A stretch of 33,117 nt of DNA from an uncultured Mailhella sp. (GCF_905187505.1 NZ_CAJJIC010000012.1:1-33117), one strand, 5' to 3'. Positions 7,958 through 16,267 are shown, counted from the stretch's first letter. Notes: generated by a model from the sequence alone, not told the origin. Program-made: numbers and translations.

Positions 7958-9148
7958 TCAGCCCTGCCGGAGCGCGGTGACGAGTGCCACGGCCTTGATG
8001 CCCCGAAGCTCCCCGGTGAAGCCGAGCTTTTCTTCCGTGGTGGCCTTGAAGGCCACATGATCAAGGGGCAGATCGAGCAGCCGTGCCACGTTGCGGCGTA
8101 TGGCGTCGGCTTTGGGAGCGAGCTTCGGTTTCTGCGCCACCACGGTGAGGTCGACGTGCACGAGACGGACATTCGCTTCGGCGGCCAGCGTCATCACGCG
8201 GTCGAGCAGCACGACGGAGGAAACGTTGTCGAAGGCAGGGTCGCTGTCGGGGAAAAGACGGCCTATGTCGCCGCCGGCAAAGCAGCCGAGCACGGCGTCC
8301 ATGAGGGCGTGAAGCAGAACGTCGCCGTCGGAATGGGCGAGGATGAGAAATTCGCCGCCTATTTCCACGCCGCCCAGGGTGAGGGGACGGTTGCCGCCGT
8401 AGGCGTGCACGTCGTAGCCGTAGCCGCAGCACGGCAGAAGGGGTTTTTGTTCGGAGAGCAAGGCGAGGTCCCGGGGGTTGGTGATTTTCACGTTGTCGCG
8501 GTCGCCGTCGACCACGAGCACGGGCAGATGGCAGCGTTCCAGAAGCGAGGCGTCGTCGGTCACGCTCCAGCCTTCGGCGTCGGCCCGCGCGTGGGCCTCG
8601 CGAAGCTGTGAGAGCATGAAGGCCTGCGGCGTCTGCACGGCGCGCAGCGTTTCCCTCTCCGGGGTGCGCGCGACAAGGCCGGAGGCGTCTGTTTCCTTCA
8701 CGGTGTCGGTGACGGGCACGCCGGGAATGACCCCGGAAATGCCGCCTTCGCGAAGCGCTGCGGCCACCTTCGTCACGAGGGCCGTGCGCAGGAAGGGGCG
8801 CGCGCCGTCGTGAATGAGCACGCTTTCGCACGATTCGGGCAGAACGTCGAGGGCGTGGCGCACGGAATCCTGACGACGTTCTCCGCCCTCGGCAAAGCGC
8901 AGGGGCACGCCGAGGGACTCCTTGGCGTTGAGCGCGAGAGCCTGCGCTTCTGCCGCGTCGAGCCTGCCTGCGGGAAAGACGAAGACAAGGCCGTGCACCA
9001 GCGGCGACGCGGCCATGGCGCGGGCCGGATGCCACCACAGGGGCGCGCCCCTGTAGGGCAGAAACTGCTTGGCCTCGCCGCCCGTGGCCTGCGCCATGCG
9101 GCTGCCCTGACCGGCGGCGAGAACGACGCCCCAGCATTCGTGTTCCAT
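7958..9148 (-). CDS. ispDF: Bifunctional IspD/IspF, MEP pathway of isoprenoid synthesis
   Basis: A 396-residue fusion. Residues 1-235 are IspD (MEP cytidylyltransferase) with the nucleotide-binding VVLAAGQGSRM (8-18), EGGERRQDSV (87-96), IHDGARPF (112-119) and DDASLLE (198-204). Residues 242-396 are IspF (ME-cPP synthase) with metal ligands D246 and H248 in GYDVHAYG, plus AHSDGDVLLHALMDA including H280. The tail TTEEKLGFTGELRGIKA is also typical of IspF. Both halves look intact. The two enzymes catalyse non-consecutive steps (third and fifth) of the MEP pathway; fusions are known in several proteobacteria. It lies downstream of rnpB on the same strand, with GAGAGGT before the ATG. A 270-base gap separates it from the next gene, with no clear terminator. 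Confidence 0.95.
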   Translation of the reverse strand: MEHECWGVVLAAGQGSRMAQATGGEAKQFLPYRGAPLWWHPARAMAASPLVHGLVFVFPAGRLDAAEAQALALNAKESLGVPLRFAEGGERRQDSVRHALDVLPESCESVLIHDGARPFLRTALVTKVAAALREGGISGVIPGVPVTDTVKETDASGLVARTPERETLRAVQTPQAFMLSQLREAHARADAEGWSVTDDASLLERCHLPVLVVDGDRDNVKITNPRDLALLSEQKPLLPCCGYGYDVHAYGGNRPLTLGGVEIGGEFLILAHSDGDVLLHALMDAVLGCFAGGDIGRLFPDSDPAFDNVSSVVLLDRVMTLAAEANVRLVHVDLTVVAQKPKLAPKADAIRRNVARLLDLPLDHVAFKATTEEKLGFTGELRGIKAVALVTALRQG

Positions 9149-9224
9149 GTTGACCTCTCAGGCGAAGGCACGGCCTTCACGCTGCCGGAAAAGCGGGCGA
9201 CGGGCCGTTGCGGCGCGTTCCGGC

Positions 9225-9258
9225 AGAAAGAAGGGGAGGGAACTTTCGCTCCCTCCCC
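9225..9258 (-). terminator. Terminator of rnpB
   Basis: Read on the minus strand, GGGGAGGGA (9250-9258) pairs with TCCCTCCCC (9233-9241) around an 8-base loop and is followed by the pyrimidine run TTCTTTCT. It sits immediately after the 3' end of RNase P RNA. Confidence 0.8.
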
Positions 9259-9261
9259 ATG

Positions 9262-9620
9262 AAAAAGGAGTCGGACTGTAAGCCGGGTTCTGTACCGCCC
9301 GAAGGCGGCGGCTGTCATTCCTCTAGAGACGCGGTTGCCCGCGCCTTCAAGCAACCTACCCGGAAACCATGGGCCGGGCCGGCCGGTTTCCCTATTTGGT
9401 CTTGCTTCGGATGGGGTTTGCCTGGCCTGACGTGTCGCCACGCCAGCCGGTGAGCTCTTGCCTCACCGTTTCACCCTTACCGTTCCGAAGAACGGCGGTC
9501 TGCTTTCTGTTGCGCTTTCCAGCGGTCGCCCGCTCTGGCCGTTAGCCAGCATCCTGCCCTGCGAAGCCCGGACTTTCCTCCCCGGATCGGATGATCCGCG
9601 GCGACAGCCCGTCCGGCTCC
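9262..9620 (-). ncRNA. rnpB: RNase P RNA, bacterial type A
   Basis: Catalytic RNA that removes the 5' leader from tRNA precursors. On the minus strand the sequence contains the hallmark GGAGGAAAGTCCGGGCT near the 5' end and GCTGGCTAACGGCCAG downstream. It also has the universally conserved 3' segment ACAGAACCCGGCTTA, whose complement is at about 9278-9292. Helix P1 closes the molecule: GAGCCGGAC (9611-9619) pairs with GTCCGACTC (9268-9276) with one mismatch. The length of about 355 bases is normal. The 5' end starts about 34 bases after the zinc-ribbon gene, so co-transcription or a promoter within that gene are both possible. Ends are estimated to within a few bases from P1. Open frames crossing it are spurious. 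Confidence 0.95.
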
Positions 9621-9654
9621 ATGACATTGGTTTCAAGGGGAATCGCTTCCCGGC

Positions 9655-10422
9655 CTATTCCGCGCTTTCGGTCCTGACTTCGGGCTTGGGCGCGTCGGGA
9701 TCCTGGAAGTCGTGCGCCCAGTACATGAGGCGCTGACAGTTGGGGCAGCTCATGATGTGGTTGCCGCGCTGCAGGTCGATGAACACCTGCGGAGGAATGG
9801 CGATGTGGCAGCCCGAGCAGATGCCCGCCTCGACGGGAACGATGACCGGATGACGCAGACGGTCGCGGATGAACTCGTAGCGGCTCAGCACGGGCGGAGA
9901 AATGAGGGCGGCCACCTCGGCGCGCTTGGCTTCCAGCGCGTCCAGACGGGAGCGGCATTCGGCGATGCGCTTTTCAAGGTTTTCCTGCTGGCTTTCCAGC
10001 TCGGCCTTGAGCTCGTTCCAGGTCTCTTCCACGGACTGCAGATTGCTTTCCTGCAGGGAGCGTTCCTCCTGCAGGGCCATGCGTTCCTCCTCGCGGGTCT
10101 GGTTCTGCATTTCCATGCTGTCCATCTCGCGGATCATGGCCTGATATTCGCGCTCGTTCTCCACCTGCATGAGCTTGTTCTTGCTGTTCGTCAGGCGGGA
10201 TTCGTCGTCCTTGATTTCGGAGTCGAGGCGCTTCTGCTGTTCCTGCAGATGCTGGAGCTTGTCCAGAATCCAGTTGCGCTTCGTGTCCTGAGAGTTGAAG
10301 CGCTTCTGCAGATTTTCCACGTCCTTGGGCGCGGCGTCCATTTCGCTCTGCACGGCGTGAATGCCGTCGTCCACGTGCTGGAGAGCCACAAGCTGGCGTA
10401 TCTGTTCGATGTAGAGGCTCAC
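9655..10422 (-). CDS. Coiled-coil protein with C4-type zinc ribbon
   Basis: A 255-residue protein. Residues 10-175 form a long charged heptad-rich coiled coil, followed by a zinc ribbon with two CxxC knuckles (C202/C205 and C226/C229). This is the zf-RING_7/DUF164-like family, often encoded beside Nif3/DUF34 proteins as it is here. The biochemical role is unsettled; nucleic-acid binding has been proposed for relatives. The start codon is GTG at 10422, overlapping the stop of the upstream Nif3-like gene by four bases (GTGA), with GGAGGT upstream. The pair is thus translationally coupled. Confidence 0.88.
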   Translation of the reverse strand: MSLYIEQIRQLVALQHVDDGIHAVQSEMDAAPKDVENLQKRFNSQDTKRNWILDKLQHLQEQQKRLDSEIKDDESRLTNSKNKLMQVENEREYQAMIREMDSMEMQNQTREEERMALQEERSLQESNLQSVEETWNELKAELESQQENLEKRIAECRSRLDALEAKRAEVAALISPPVLSRYEFIRDRLRHPVIVPVEAGICSGCHIAIPPQVFIDLQRGNHIMSCPNCQRLMYWAHDFQDPDAPKPEVRTESAE

Positions 10423-11291
10423 GACAGTACCTCCGGTACTTCAGAAAGAAAGGTCAAGGGCAGGAAGGGATCCCTGCCCGGCAAAAACGTTACCGCCACG
10501 CCTTCGAGCTTCGTTTTCAGAAGTTCGGCGAAACGGCGTGTCATTTCTTCTTCCAGGGAGAAATGTCCCACGTCGAGAACGGCCATGGGACAGAAATTCG
10601 GGCTGCGCGCGTCATGGCGCGAGGCCAGGGCCAGGGCGTCGTGATACTTCACGTCGCCGGTGATGAAGAGATCGGCTCCCGAGACCGCCGCCTCTTCCAG
10701 AAGAGAGGAGCCGGAGCCCGTGCACACGGCAACGCGCCGCACGGTCATGCCGGCATCGCCCACGAGACGGGGAACGGCGCACATCCTCTCAAGCGGCAGG
10801 GCGTCGCGCAGAACGGCGCAGAGCGCCTTGAGGCTCAGGGGCTCGGGCAGGTCGCCCGCGCAGCCGAAGCCGCCTTCGATCACGGAGCCGTCGGGCGCGG
10901 TGAAGGTGCCCGTTTTTTCCAGAATGACGCGGTTCTCAAGGCCGAGCAGATCGGGCAGCCAGGCGCTCGGTCCCGCAGGGTTGGCGTCCAGCGAGGTGTG
11001 GCTCGCGTAGAGCGGCACGTCGTTTCGGTAAAGAATGGAGAGCGCGTCGGTGTAGCCGTTGAGATCGCTCGTCCAGGCGGGGCGCATGGCAAGCGGATGA
11101 TGCGTGAGCACCATGTCCGCTCCGGCTTCCACGGCCGCGCGGAGCTGTTCGGGCGCGGGGTCGAGGCATACGGCGAGGTGACGTATCTCGGCGCGGGCCG
11201 AGGCTACCTGAACGCCGGAATGATCCCAGTCCGCCATAAGCGAAAGGGGAGCCGTCTGTTCGATGATGCTGATGAGCTCGCTCTGTAGCAT
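10419..11291 (-). CDS. Nif3/YbgI-like (DUF34) dinuclear-metal hydrolase-fold protein
   Basis: A 290-residue member of the Nif3/DUF34 family. The N-terminal signature is APLSLMADWDHSGVQV (14-29), corresponding to the usual DNxGLQ segment. The metal-binding LTHHPL follows (H64, H65), and the C-terminal signature DVGHFSLEEEM carries further ligands. Proteins of this family form toroidal hexamers with a two-metal site; proposals include GTP cyclohydrolase-like or metal-chaperone functions, none of which can be assigned here. It is the first gene of a two-gene unit with the zinc-ribbon protein, with a good promoter 57 bases upstream of the ATG. Confidence 0.9.
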   Translation of the reverse strand: MLQSELISIIEQTAPLSLMADWDHSGVQVASARAEIRHLAVCLDPAPEQLRAAVEAGADMVLTHHPLAMRPAWTSDLNGYTDALSILYRNDVPLYASHTSLDANPAGPSAWLPDLLGLENRVILEKTGTFTAPDGSVIEGGFGCAGDLPEPLSLKALCAVLRDALPLERMCAVPRLVGDAGMTVRRVAVCTGSGSSLLEEAAVSGADLFITGDVKYHDALALASRHDARSPNFCPMAVLDVGHFSLEEEMTRRFAELLKTKLEGVAVTFLPGRDPFLPLTFLSEVPEVLS

Positions 11292-11347
11292 GGGTGTCGC
11301 CTTTTCTGCGCGGGGCAGAATGTCATGGATATGCCGGGGAATTCATA

Positions 11348-11376
11348 TTTCTAGGGAAAGTTCTTCTCTTCGTCAA
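11348..11376 (-). promoter_or_regulatory. Putative sigma-70 promoter for the Nif3/zinc-ribbon operon
   Basis: On the minus strand TTGACG (11371-11376) and TAGAAA (11348-11353) are separated by exactly 17 bases. The -35 matches consensus at 5 of 6 and the -10 at 4 of 6. It points at the Nif3-like start at 11291. Confidence 0.55.
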
Positions 11377-11497
11377 GCGCCTGTCCGACTTCCCGGCCGG
11401 AAGCGGGGAGCAGGGAACGTCGTCTGCGCTTCTTCCGCGCCCCTGCGCGCCGAAAATTCCTCTTGGCCTTCTTCGGACTTTGCGGTAAGGGAACGCC

Positions 11498-12190
11498 ATG
11501 CCATCCTTCATTTACATTACCGACGTCTTTTGTCCCTGGTGCTTCGGCTTCGCTCCCGTCATGCAGAAGCTTGTCGAGCGCCGTCGTTTCCCCGTGCGCG
11601 TGCTCTGCGGCAATCTTGTGGATGAGCCGGAAGAGACTTCTTCCATGGGCACGCCCCGTCTGCGCGCCTTCTTTCAGCGCCTGTCCGACACCACGGGCCG
11701 CACGCTGGGCGGGAACTTTTCCGCCCTGCTCACCGAAGAGGGGAGCGTGGTCATGGACTCCTCGCGTTCCGCGCTGCTCATGGCCGCCCTCAAGAAGGTC
11801 GCGCCCGGCCATGCTCTGGAGCAGATGGAGGCCTTCCAGGATGCCTTCTACAAGGACGGGCGCGACGTGCTCGATCCGGCAGTTCAGGCCGACGTTGCCG
11901 CGCGCTGGGGCGTCGCCGCGGAGGATCTGAAGCAGGCGCTCGCCTCCGAAGCCGTGCGCGACAAGGCGAAGAAGGACATGGACGAGGCCGAGGAGATGCT
12001 CGGCGACTTCGTGGTCTATCCCACGCTTTTCGTGAAGACCGACGACGGGGAACTTCACGCCGTGGCCCGCGGCTTTGCGCCGCTTGAGACCGTGGAGGAA
12101 AAAATTGAGGCGGCGCTCGCCTCGGGCGAGTCTCTGAACGCGGTTTCCGGCAGCGCCTGCGGGCTGGACGGCACCTGCTGCATACGCTGA
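11498..12190 (+). CDS. DsbA-fold thiol oxidoreductase-like protein, cytoplasmic
   Basis: A 230-residue thioredoxin-fold protein of the DsbA/FrnE/HCCA-isomerase group. The active-site motif C12-P-W-C15 sits after the first strand (FIYITDVFCPWCFGF), a helical insert occupies about 60-170, and the cis-proline strand is VVYPTLFV near residue 178. No signal peptide is present, so unlike periplasmic DsbA it should act in the cytoplasm. The C-terminus carries an additional cysteine cluster, C221 and C227-C228, in the last ten residues. This could be a second redox or metal site. It is transcribed alone, divergently from the Nif3-like gene. Substrate unknown. Confidence 0.8.
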   Translation: MPSFIYITDVFCPWCFGFAPVMQKLVERRRFPVRVLCGNLVDEPEETSSMGTPRLRAFFQRLSDTTGRTLGGNFSALLTEEGSVVMDSSRSALLMAALKKVAPGHALEQMEAFQDAFYKDGRDVLDPAVQADVAARWGVAAEDLKQALASEAVRDKAKKDMDEAEEMLGDFVVYPTLFVKTDDGELHAVARGFAPLETVEEKIEAALASGESLNAVSGSACGLDGTCCIR

Positions 12191-12490
12191 GGCATCGTTT
12201 GTTCCGGCGGGCTCTTCGTGCCCGGCCGCGTTTTCGTGCCTCCTTCTTTGGGGAAGGCGCAGAACCTTTTCAGGCACCTTCATCCTCGATGCTCCTTGCG
12301 TCTTTTTTCCGCGGGGCGGAAGGCGTTTCGGCGCTTGAACAGCGCATGATAATGCGCTAGACTCGCTTTTTTACCGGCAGGAGCCGGCGACTTCTCCGCA
12401 GAGGGGAAGCGCGGCGTCCGTGCAGGCCCCTGGCGCGTCCGCGCGGGCGGGAGCGTCGTTCCTCATTCTTTTAACACGGGAGATCTCGGG
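12191..12490. other. Intergenic region upstream of the ABC importer operon
   Basis: 300 bases with no supported gene. The first 130 bases show only weak hairpin potential (around 12240-12265) that might end the DsbA-like transcript. The promoter/operator at 12335-12363 is described separately. The remaining ~125-base leader before the binding-protein gene is GC-rich with no recognised riboswitch. Confidence 0.5.
12335..12363 (+). promoter_or_regulatory. Putative promoter with a palindromic operator filling its spacer
   Basis: TTGAAC (12335-12340) and TAGACT (12358-12363) lie 17 bases apart, each matching sigma-70 consensus at 4 of 6. The spacer is taken up by the perfect inverted repeat AGCGCAT-GATA-ATGCGCT (12341-12358), whose last base is also the first of the -10 box. 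A protein bound there would block RNA polymerase, so a repressor for the importer genes is likely. The palindrome does not match operators I can name confidently. Confidence 0.5.
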
Positions 12491-13576
12491 ATGCGTTTTC
12501 TCAACTGTGCCGCGGCCGTTCTGGCCGTCTGCGGTATGGCGCTTGCGCCTCTGGCCTCTTCCGCCCATGCGGAAGAAGCGGCGAAGGACATCAAGGTCGG
12601 CTTCATCTATGTTTCCCCTGTGGGCGACGAGGGCTGGTCGTGGACTCATGATCAGGGCCGCAAGATGATGGAAGAGCTGCCCGGCGTGGAAACCACCATG
12701 ATGGAAAGCGTGCCCGAAGGCCCCGACGCCGAGCGCGCCATCAAGAACATGTGCTCCAAGGGCTACAACGTCATCGTGGCCACGAGCTTCGGCTACATGG
12801 ACGCCATGGCCAAAATGGCGAAGCGCAATCCCAAGGTCACCTTCCTGCACTGCTCGGGCTACAAGCACAGCGAAAACATGACCTGCTACTTCGGTAGAAT
12901 GTACCAGGCCCGCTATCTCACCGGCATGGTGGCCGGCGCCATGACGAAGAAGAACGAAATAGGCTACGTGGCCTCCTTCCCCATTCCCGAGGTGGTGCGC
13001 GGCATCAACGCCTTCACGCTCGGCGTGCGTGCCGTGAACCCCGACGCGAAGGTGCGCGTGGTGTGGACCCGCACCTGGTACAGCCCCGACGATGAAAAGA
13101 AGGCCGCCGAAGGCCTGCTGGACGTCGGCGTGGACGTCATCGCCCAGCATCAGGACTCCGCCGGTCCGCAGACCGCGGCCGAGGCCCGCGGCGCGTATTC
13201 CGTGGGCTACAACACCGACATGTCCGCCGCCGCGCCCAAGGCCCATCTTGTGGCCGCCGTGTGGGACTGGAACAAGTTCTACAGGAAGTTCATCGACGAG
13301 TACCGCGCCGGCACCTGGAAGAACGGCAACTACTGGTACGGCATAGGCGACGGCATCGTGGACATTTCCGCCTACGGCGACATGGTGCCTGCCGACGTGC
13401 GCGCGAAGGTGGAAGGCGTGAAGGCCGACATCATTTCCGGCAAGTATCAGGTGTTCACCGGCCCGGTGAAGGATCAGGAAGGCAAGGTGCGCGTGGCCGA
13501 AGGTCAGGTTGCGCCCGACGACATGCTGCTTTCCATGGACTGGTTCGTGGAAGGCGTGATAGGCACGACCAAGTAG
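12491..13576 (+). CDS. BMP-family ABC transporter substrate-binding protein (nucleoside type)
   Basis: A 361-residue periplasmic binding protein. A Sec signal peptide occupies about residues 1-28 (AHA before EEAAKDIK). The cysteine at 14 does not sit in a good lipobox, so it is probably soluble rather than a lipoprotein. The mature start KVGFIYVSPVGDEGWSWTHDQG is the hallmark of the basic membrane protein/PnrA/Med family. Further typical segments are ATSFGYMDAM, CSGYKHSENMTCYFGRMYQARYLTGMVAG and GIGDGIVDI. Characterised relatives bind purine or other nucleosides. The permeases and ATPase of the same family follow on the same strand. A terminator directly after this gene suggests the binding protein is made in excess over the membrane parts. 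Confidence 0.9.
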   Translation: MRFLNCAAAVLAVCGMALAPLASSAHAEEAAKDIKVGFIYVSPVGDEGWSWTHDQGRKMMEELPGVETTMMESVPEGPDAERAIKNMCSKGYNVIVATSFGYMDAMAKMAKRNPKVTFLHCSGYKHSENMTCYFGRMYQARYLTGMVAGAMTKKNEIGYVASFPIPEVVRGINAFTLGVRAVNPDAKVRVVWTRTWYSPDDEKKAAEGLLDVGVDVIAQHQDSAGPQTAAEARGAYSVGYNTDMSAAAPKAHLVAAVWDWNKFYRKFIDEYRAGTWKNGNYWYGIGDGIVDISAYGDMVPADVRAKVEGVKADIISGKYQVFTGPVKDQEGKVRVAEGQVAPDDMLLSMDWFVEGVIGTTK

Positions 13577-13585
13577 TTTTTCAGG

Positions 13586-13617
13586 AAAGCTCCGCCCGGC
13601 GAAGGCGGGGCTTTTTC
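13586..13617 (+). terminator. Intra-operon terminator/attenuator after the binding-protein gene
   Basis: AGCTCCGCC (13588-13596) pairs with GGCGGGGCT (13604-13612) with one G-T pair and a 7-base loop, followed by TTTTTC. It sits 12 bases after the binding-protein stop and before the permease genes. Confidence 0.8.
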
Positions 13618-13890
13618 ATTTTCCGGTCCGCGGTTCGCCCCGACCCTTGAGGGGCGGGACAGGCCGCGGCCCTCGGTTCTCCTTTTCCCGGAACTTTTCG
13701 GAGCCGGAGATCGGCGGGCCTGCGGGCCCCGGGACCCTGCGGCGGCGTGCCGCCGGGCTCCCTTTTCGGGGGGCATCCCCGCATTTGAAGGCGCCCGCCG
13801 CGCCGCCTTTCGGGGCAGGCGCGCAACAAGAAGGCGGACCGAGGGCAAAGCGCCCGCATTCGCCGCATCACATCATTTTTCGGAGGAATC
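13618..13890. other. GC-rich spacer before the permease genes
   Basis: 273 bases between the terminator and the first permease. It is very GC-rich with several potential stems (for example around 13727 and 13740-13760) but no recognisable promoter, RNA family or gene. Confidence 0.4.
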
Positions 13891-14967
13891 ATGGACGGTT
13901 TCAGAGTCGTCAGACGGCAGACCCCCCATCGCTGGGTCGGACTTGTCGTGCTGCCGGCGGCGCTTCTCATCGCCCTGGCGTTCTGCTCTCTGCTGCTGAT
14001 GATTCAGGACAAGTCGCCCGTGGAAGCCGCCGTGGTGCTCTTCCAGGGCGGTTTCGGCAGTCTGTACGCCCTGCAGGACACCATGCTCAAGGCCATTCCC
14101 ATCTTTCTTTGCTCGCTCGGGGTGTCCATCGCCTTCCGCATGAAGGTGTGGAACATCGGCGCCGAGGGGCAGTTCGCCCTGGGCGGCGTGGGGGCCACCT
14201 GGGCCGTGCTCACCTTTCCCGGCCTGCCCATGCCTCTCATGCTCGCGCTCATGCTCGCGTGCGCGGCCGTGACGGGCGGACTGTGGGGCATGCTGCCCGG
14301 TCTTCTCAAGCTGAAGTTCGGCCTCAACGAAATCATTTCCACGCTCATGCTCAACTACATAGGCATAGAGTTCATGCGCTACCTCGTGTACGGCCCGTGG
14401 AAGGACCCCGGCAGCATGGGCTTTCCCATGACGGCCATGTTTCCCGAGGAGGCCGTGTTTCCCGAGGTGATCGGCTACGTGCACGCAGGGCTCATCGTCT
14501 GCGTGATCGCGGCCGTGGCGGTTTCCGTGTTTCTGCAGCGCACGCGGCTCGGCTTCGAGCTGTGCGCCGCGGGCGAAAATCCCAGAGCCGCGCGCTACGC
14601 CCGCATTCCCTACGGCTTTCTGCTGGTATTCGTGCTCACGGTGTCCGGCGCGCTCGCGGGCATGGCGGGCTGCGTGGAAGTGTCGGCCACGTTCAACCGG
14701 CTCCAGCCCAGCCTGTGCACGGGCTACGGCTACACCGCCATCGTGGTTGCCTGGCTCTCCCGCCTGCGCACGCCTTCCATCGCGCTGTTTTCCATCTTTC
14801 TGGCCGGGCTTCTCGTGGGCACCGACAACCTTCAGGTCGATCTGCAGGTGCCCGCGGCCTTCGGCGGCATTCTTGAGGGCTTCATCCTTCTGTGCGTGCT
14901 CGCCGGACAGTTCTTCTATTCCTATACCTTCGTGAGAACGGGTCGCAAGCAGGGAGGCGCCGCATGA
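13891..14967 (+). CDS. ABC transporter permease 1 (nucleoside/BMP type)
   Basis: A 358-residue inner-membrane permease of the BPD_transp_2 family used by BMP-type importers. The conserved block KVWNIGAEGQFALGGVGA (about 86-103) is the standard signature. Next is LKLKFGLNEIISTLMLNYIG (about 139-158), and a later cytoplasmic coupling segment includes ELCAAGENPRAARYARI. About ten hydrophobic helices are visible. It should pair with permease 2 to form the channel. A GGAGG site precedes the ATG, and its stop overlaps the next start by four bases (ATGA), showing translational coupling. Confidence 0.92.
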   Translation: MDGFRVVRRQTPHRWVGLVVLPAALLIALAFCSLLLMIQDKSPVEAAVVLFQGGFGSLYALQDTMLKAIPIFLCSLGVSIAFRMKVWNIGAEGQFALGGVGATWAVLTFPGLPMPLMLALMLACAAVTGGLWGMLPGLLKLKFGLNEIISTLMLNYIGIEFMRYLVYGPWKDPGSMGFPMTAMFPEEAVFPEVIGYVHAGLIVCVIAAVAVSVFLQRTRLGFELCAAGENPRAARYARIPYGFLLVFVLTVSGALAGMAGCVEVSATFNRLQPSLCTGYGYTAIVVAWLSRLRTPSIALFSIFLAGLLVGTDNLQVDLQVPAAFGGILEGFILLCVLAGQFFYSYTFVRTGRKQGGAA

Positions 14968-15884
14968 CCTGGGACATCTTCGTTGCGCTGCTTGCCGCCA
15001 CCGTGCTTGCGGGCACGCCCCTTCTGTACGCCACCATGGGCGAACTCATCACCGAGCGCTCCGGCGTGCTCAACCTCGGCGTGGAAGGCATGATGATCAT
15101 GGGTGCGTTCTTCGCCTTCATCGTGCAGTTCAAGACGGGCAATCCCTGGCTCGCCACGCTGGCCGCCGGTCTCGGCGCCGCCTGCATAGGCCTGCTGCAC
15201 GGCGTGGTCTGCCTCGTCTTTCAGGGCAATCAGACCGTGTCGGGACTTGCGCTCACCATCTTCGGCGTCGGCCTTTCCGACTATCTCGGCGCGCCCTTCA
15301 TCGGTGAGAAGACCGTGGGCTTCCAGCCCTTCGACCTCCCGCTGCTTTCCGACATCCCCGTGCTCGGCGAGGTGCTCTTTCAGCACGATCCTCTCGTGTA
15401 CCTCTCCTACCTCCTGCCCTGGGCCGTCATGTGGTTCTTCCGCCGCACCTCCCTCGGGCTCGCCCTGTGCGCGTCCGGCGAGTCGCCCGACGCCGTGCAG
15501 GCCGCCGGTCTCGATCCGGTGAAGATGCGCTGGCTCGGCATTTTTGCCGGAGCCTTCTTCGTGGGCGTGGGCGGAGCCTACCTTTCCCTGTGCGCCACGC
15601 ACATGTGGACGCAGAATCTTACCGCGGGCAAGGGATGGATAGCCGTGGCCCTCGTCATCTTCGCCTTCTGGCGGCCGAGACGCGCCATGTTCGGCGCGTA
15701 CCTTTTCGGCGGCATCATGGCCTTCCAGCTCAGGCTTCAGGCGCTCGGCACCACCATTCCTTCCTCGCTCATGATGATGCTGCCCTATGCCCTCACCATT
15801 CTCGCGCTGCTCTTCTCCTCGGCCAGAGGCAAGGGCAGAAGCGCCCCCGCGGCGCTCGGCGAAAACATCGCGCCCGGCGCGTAG
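14964..15884 (+). CDS. ABC transporter permease 2 (nucleoside/BMP type)
   Basis: A 306-residue permease, partner of permease 1. The conserved pattern MGELITERSGVLNLGVEGMMIMGAF near the N-terminus (about 24-48) and LALCASGESPDAVQAAGLDPVKMRWLG (about 165-191) are the family signature and cytoplasmic coupling loop. The start at 14964 overlaps the previous stop (ATGA) and begins the protein at its first membrane helix. The open frame extends 24 codons upstream into the other permease gene, but that part has no family similarity. A GC-rich hairpin follows the stop. Confidence 0.92.
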   Translation: MTWDIFVALLAATVLAGTPLLYATMGELITERSGVLNLGVEGMMIMGAFFAFIVQFKTGNPWLATLAAGLGAACIGLLHGVVCLVFQGNQTVSGLALTIFGVGLSDYLGAPFIGEKTVGFQPFDLPLLSDIPVLGEVLFQHDPLVYLSYLLPWAVMWFFRRTSLGLALCASGESPDAVQAAGLDPVKMRWLGIFAGAFFVGVGGAYLSLCATHMWTQNLTAGKGWIAVALVIFAFWRPRRAMFGAYLFGGIMAFQLRLQALGTTIPSSLMMMLPYALTILALLFSSARGKGRSAPAALGENIAPGA

Positions 15885-16091
15885 CCTCTTTTCCGGCGGG
15901 CCGCGCCGCGGAGACTTGCGGCTCCGCCTCCATGGAAGAGGGCGGGGCCGCGTTCTTCATGCGCCGGGCCCGTCCGCGCGGCGGCCCCGCGTCGTCGTTC
16001 CCGCAGACTGCGCCTGCTGGGAAGCTCTTTTCCCGGATCTGCTTTTCGGAGAGAGCCGGGCCTCATTCTCCGGGGCGGAGAGGGCCGAAAA

Positions 16092-16130
16092 AAAACGCCC
16101 TGCGCGCAGAGAAAACGCCCGCCGCGCAGA
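16092..16130 (+). repeat. Tandem direct repeat, 20-base period
   Basis: AAAACGCCCTGCGCGCAGA (16092-16110) and AAAACGCCCGCCGCGCAGA (16112-16130) agree at 17 of 19 positions and are spaced by two helical turns. They lie about 55 bases upstream of the candidate promoter for the MFS gene, a plausible activator position. Confidence 0.5.
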
Positions 16131-16184
16131 AGATGGGCCGAAGGACGCCGGAGAGTCCGCCGTGCCGCGAGTCTTCTCCGGCAC

Positions 16185-16213
16185 TTGCAACTCATCCGTT
16201 TTTCGGTGAAAAT
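16185..16213 (+). promoter_or_regulatory. Possible internal promoter for MFS-ATPase genes
   Basis: TTGCAA (16185-16190) and GAAAAT (16208-16213) with a 17-base spacer, each 4 of 6 to consensus, in the most AT-rich part of this spacer. It would allow expression of the MFS, ATPase and small gene apart from the permeases. Confidence 0.35.
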
Positions 16214-16267
16214 TTCCTGAGAGTCGGTTCCTTTTCCATGCAGGAACCGAAAGCCAAGGATATTCCC

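Larger units (their letters stand above)
15885..16267. other. Spacer between permease 2 and the MFS gene
   Basis: 383 bases without a supported gene. Contents: a strong 12-bp stem with two G-T pairs (15918-15929 with 15940-15951) lacking a real T-run, so at most a weak attenuator. There is also a tandem 19-bp direct repeat (16092-16110 and 16112-16130) and a possible promoter (16185-16213). The last two are listed separately. Confidence 0.5.

Noticed and set aside
6509..8611. Long plus-strand open frame opposite the YhiN-like gene and ispDF
   Set aside because: No motifs, no ribosome site, opposite strongly conserved genes.
9208..9736. Two short plus-strand open frames across RNase P RNA
   Set aside because: They lie on the complement of rnpB, whose conserved RNA motifs explain the sequence fully.
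15431..16267. Upstream extension of the MFS frame
   Set aside because: Arg/Pro/Gly-rich shadow of permease 2 and spacer; the MFS fold starts after 16268 with a good ribosome site.
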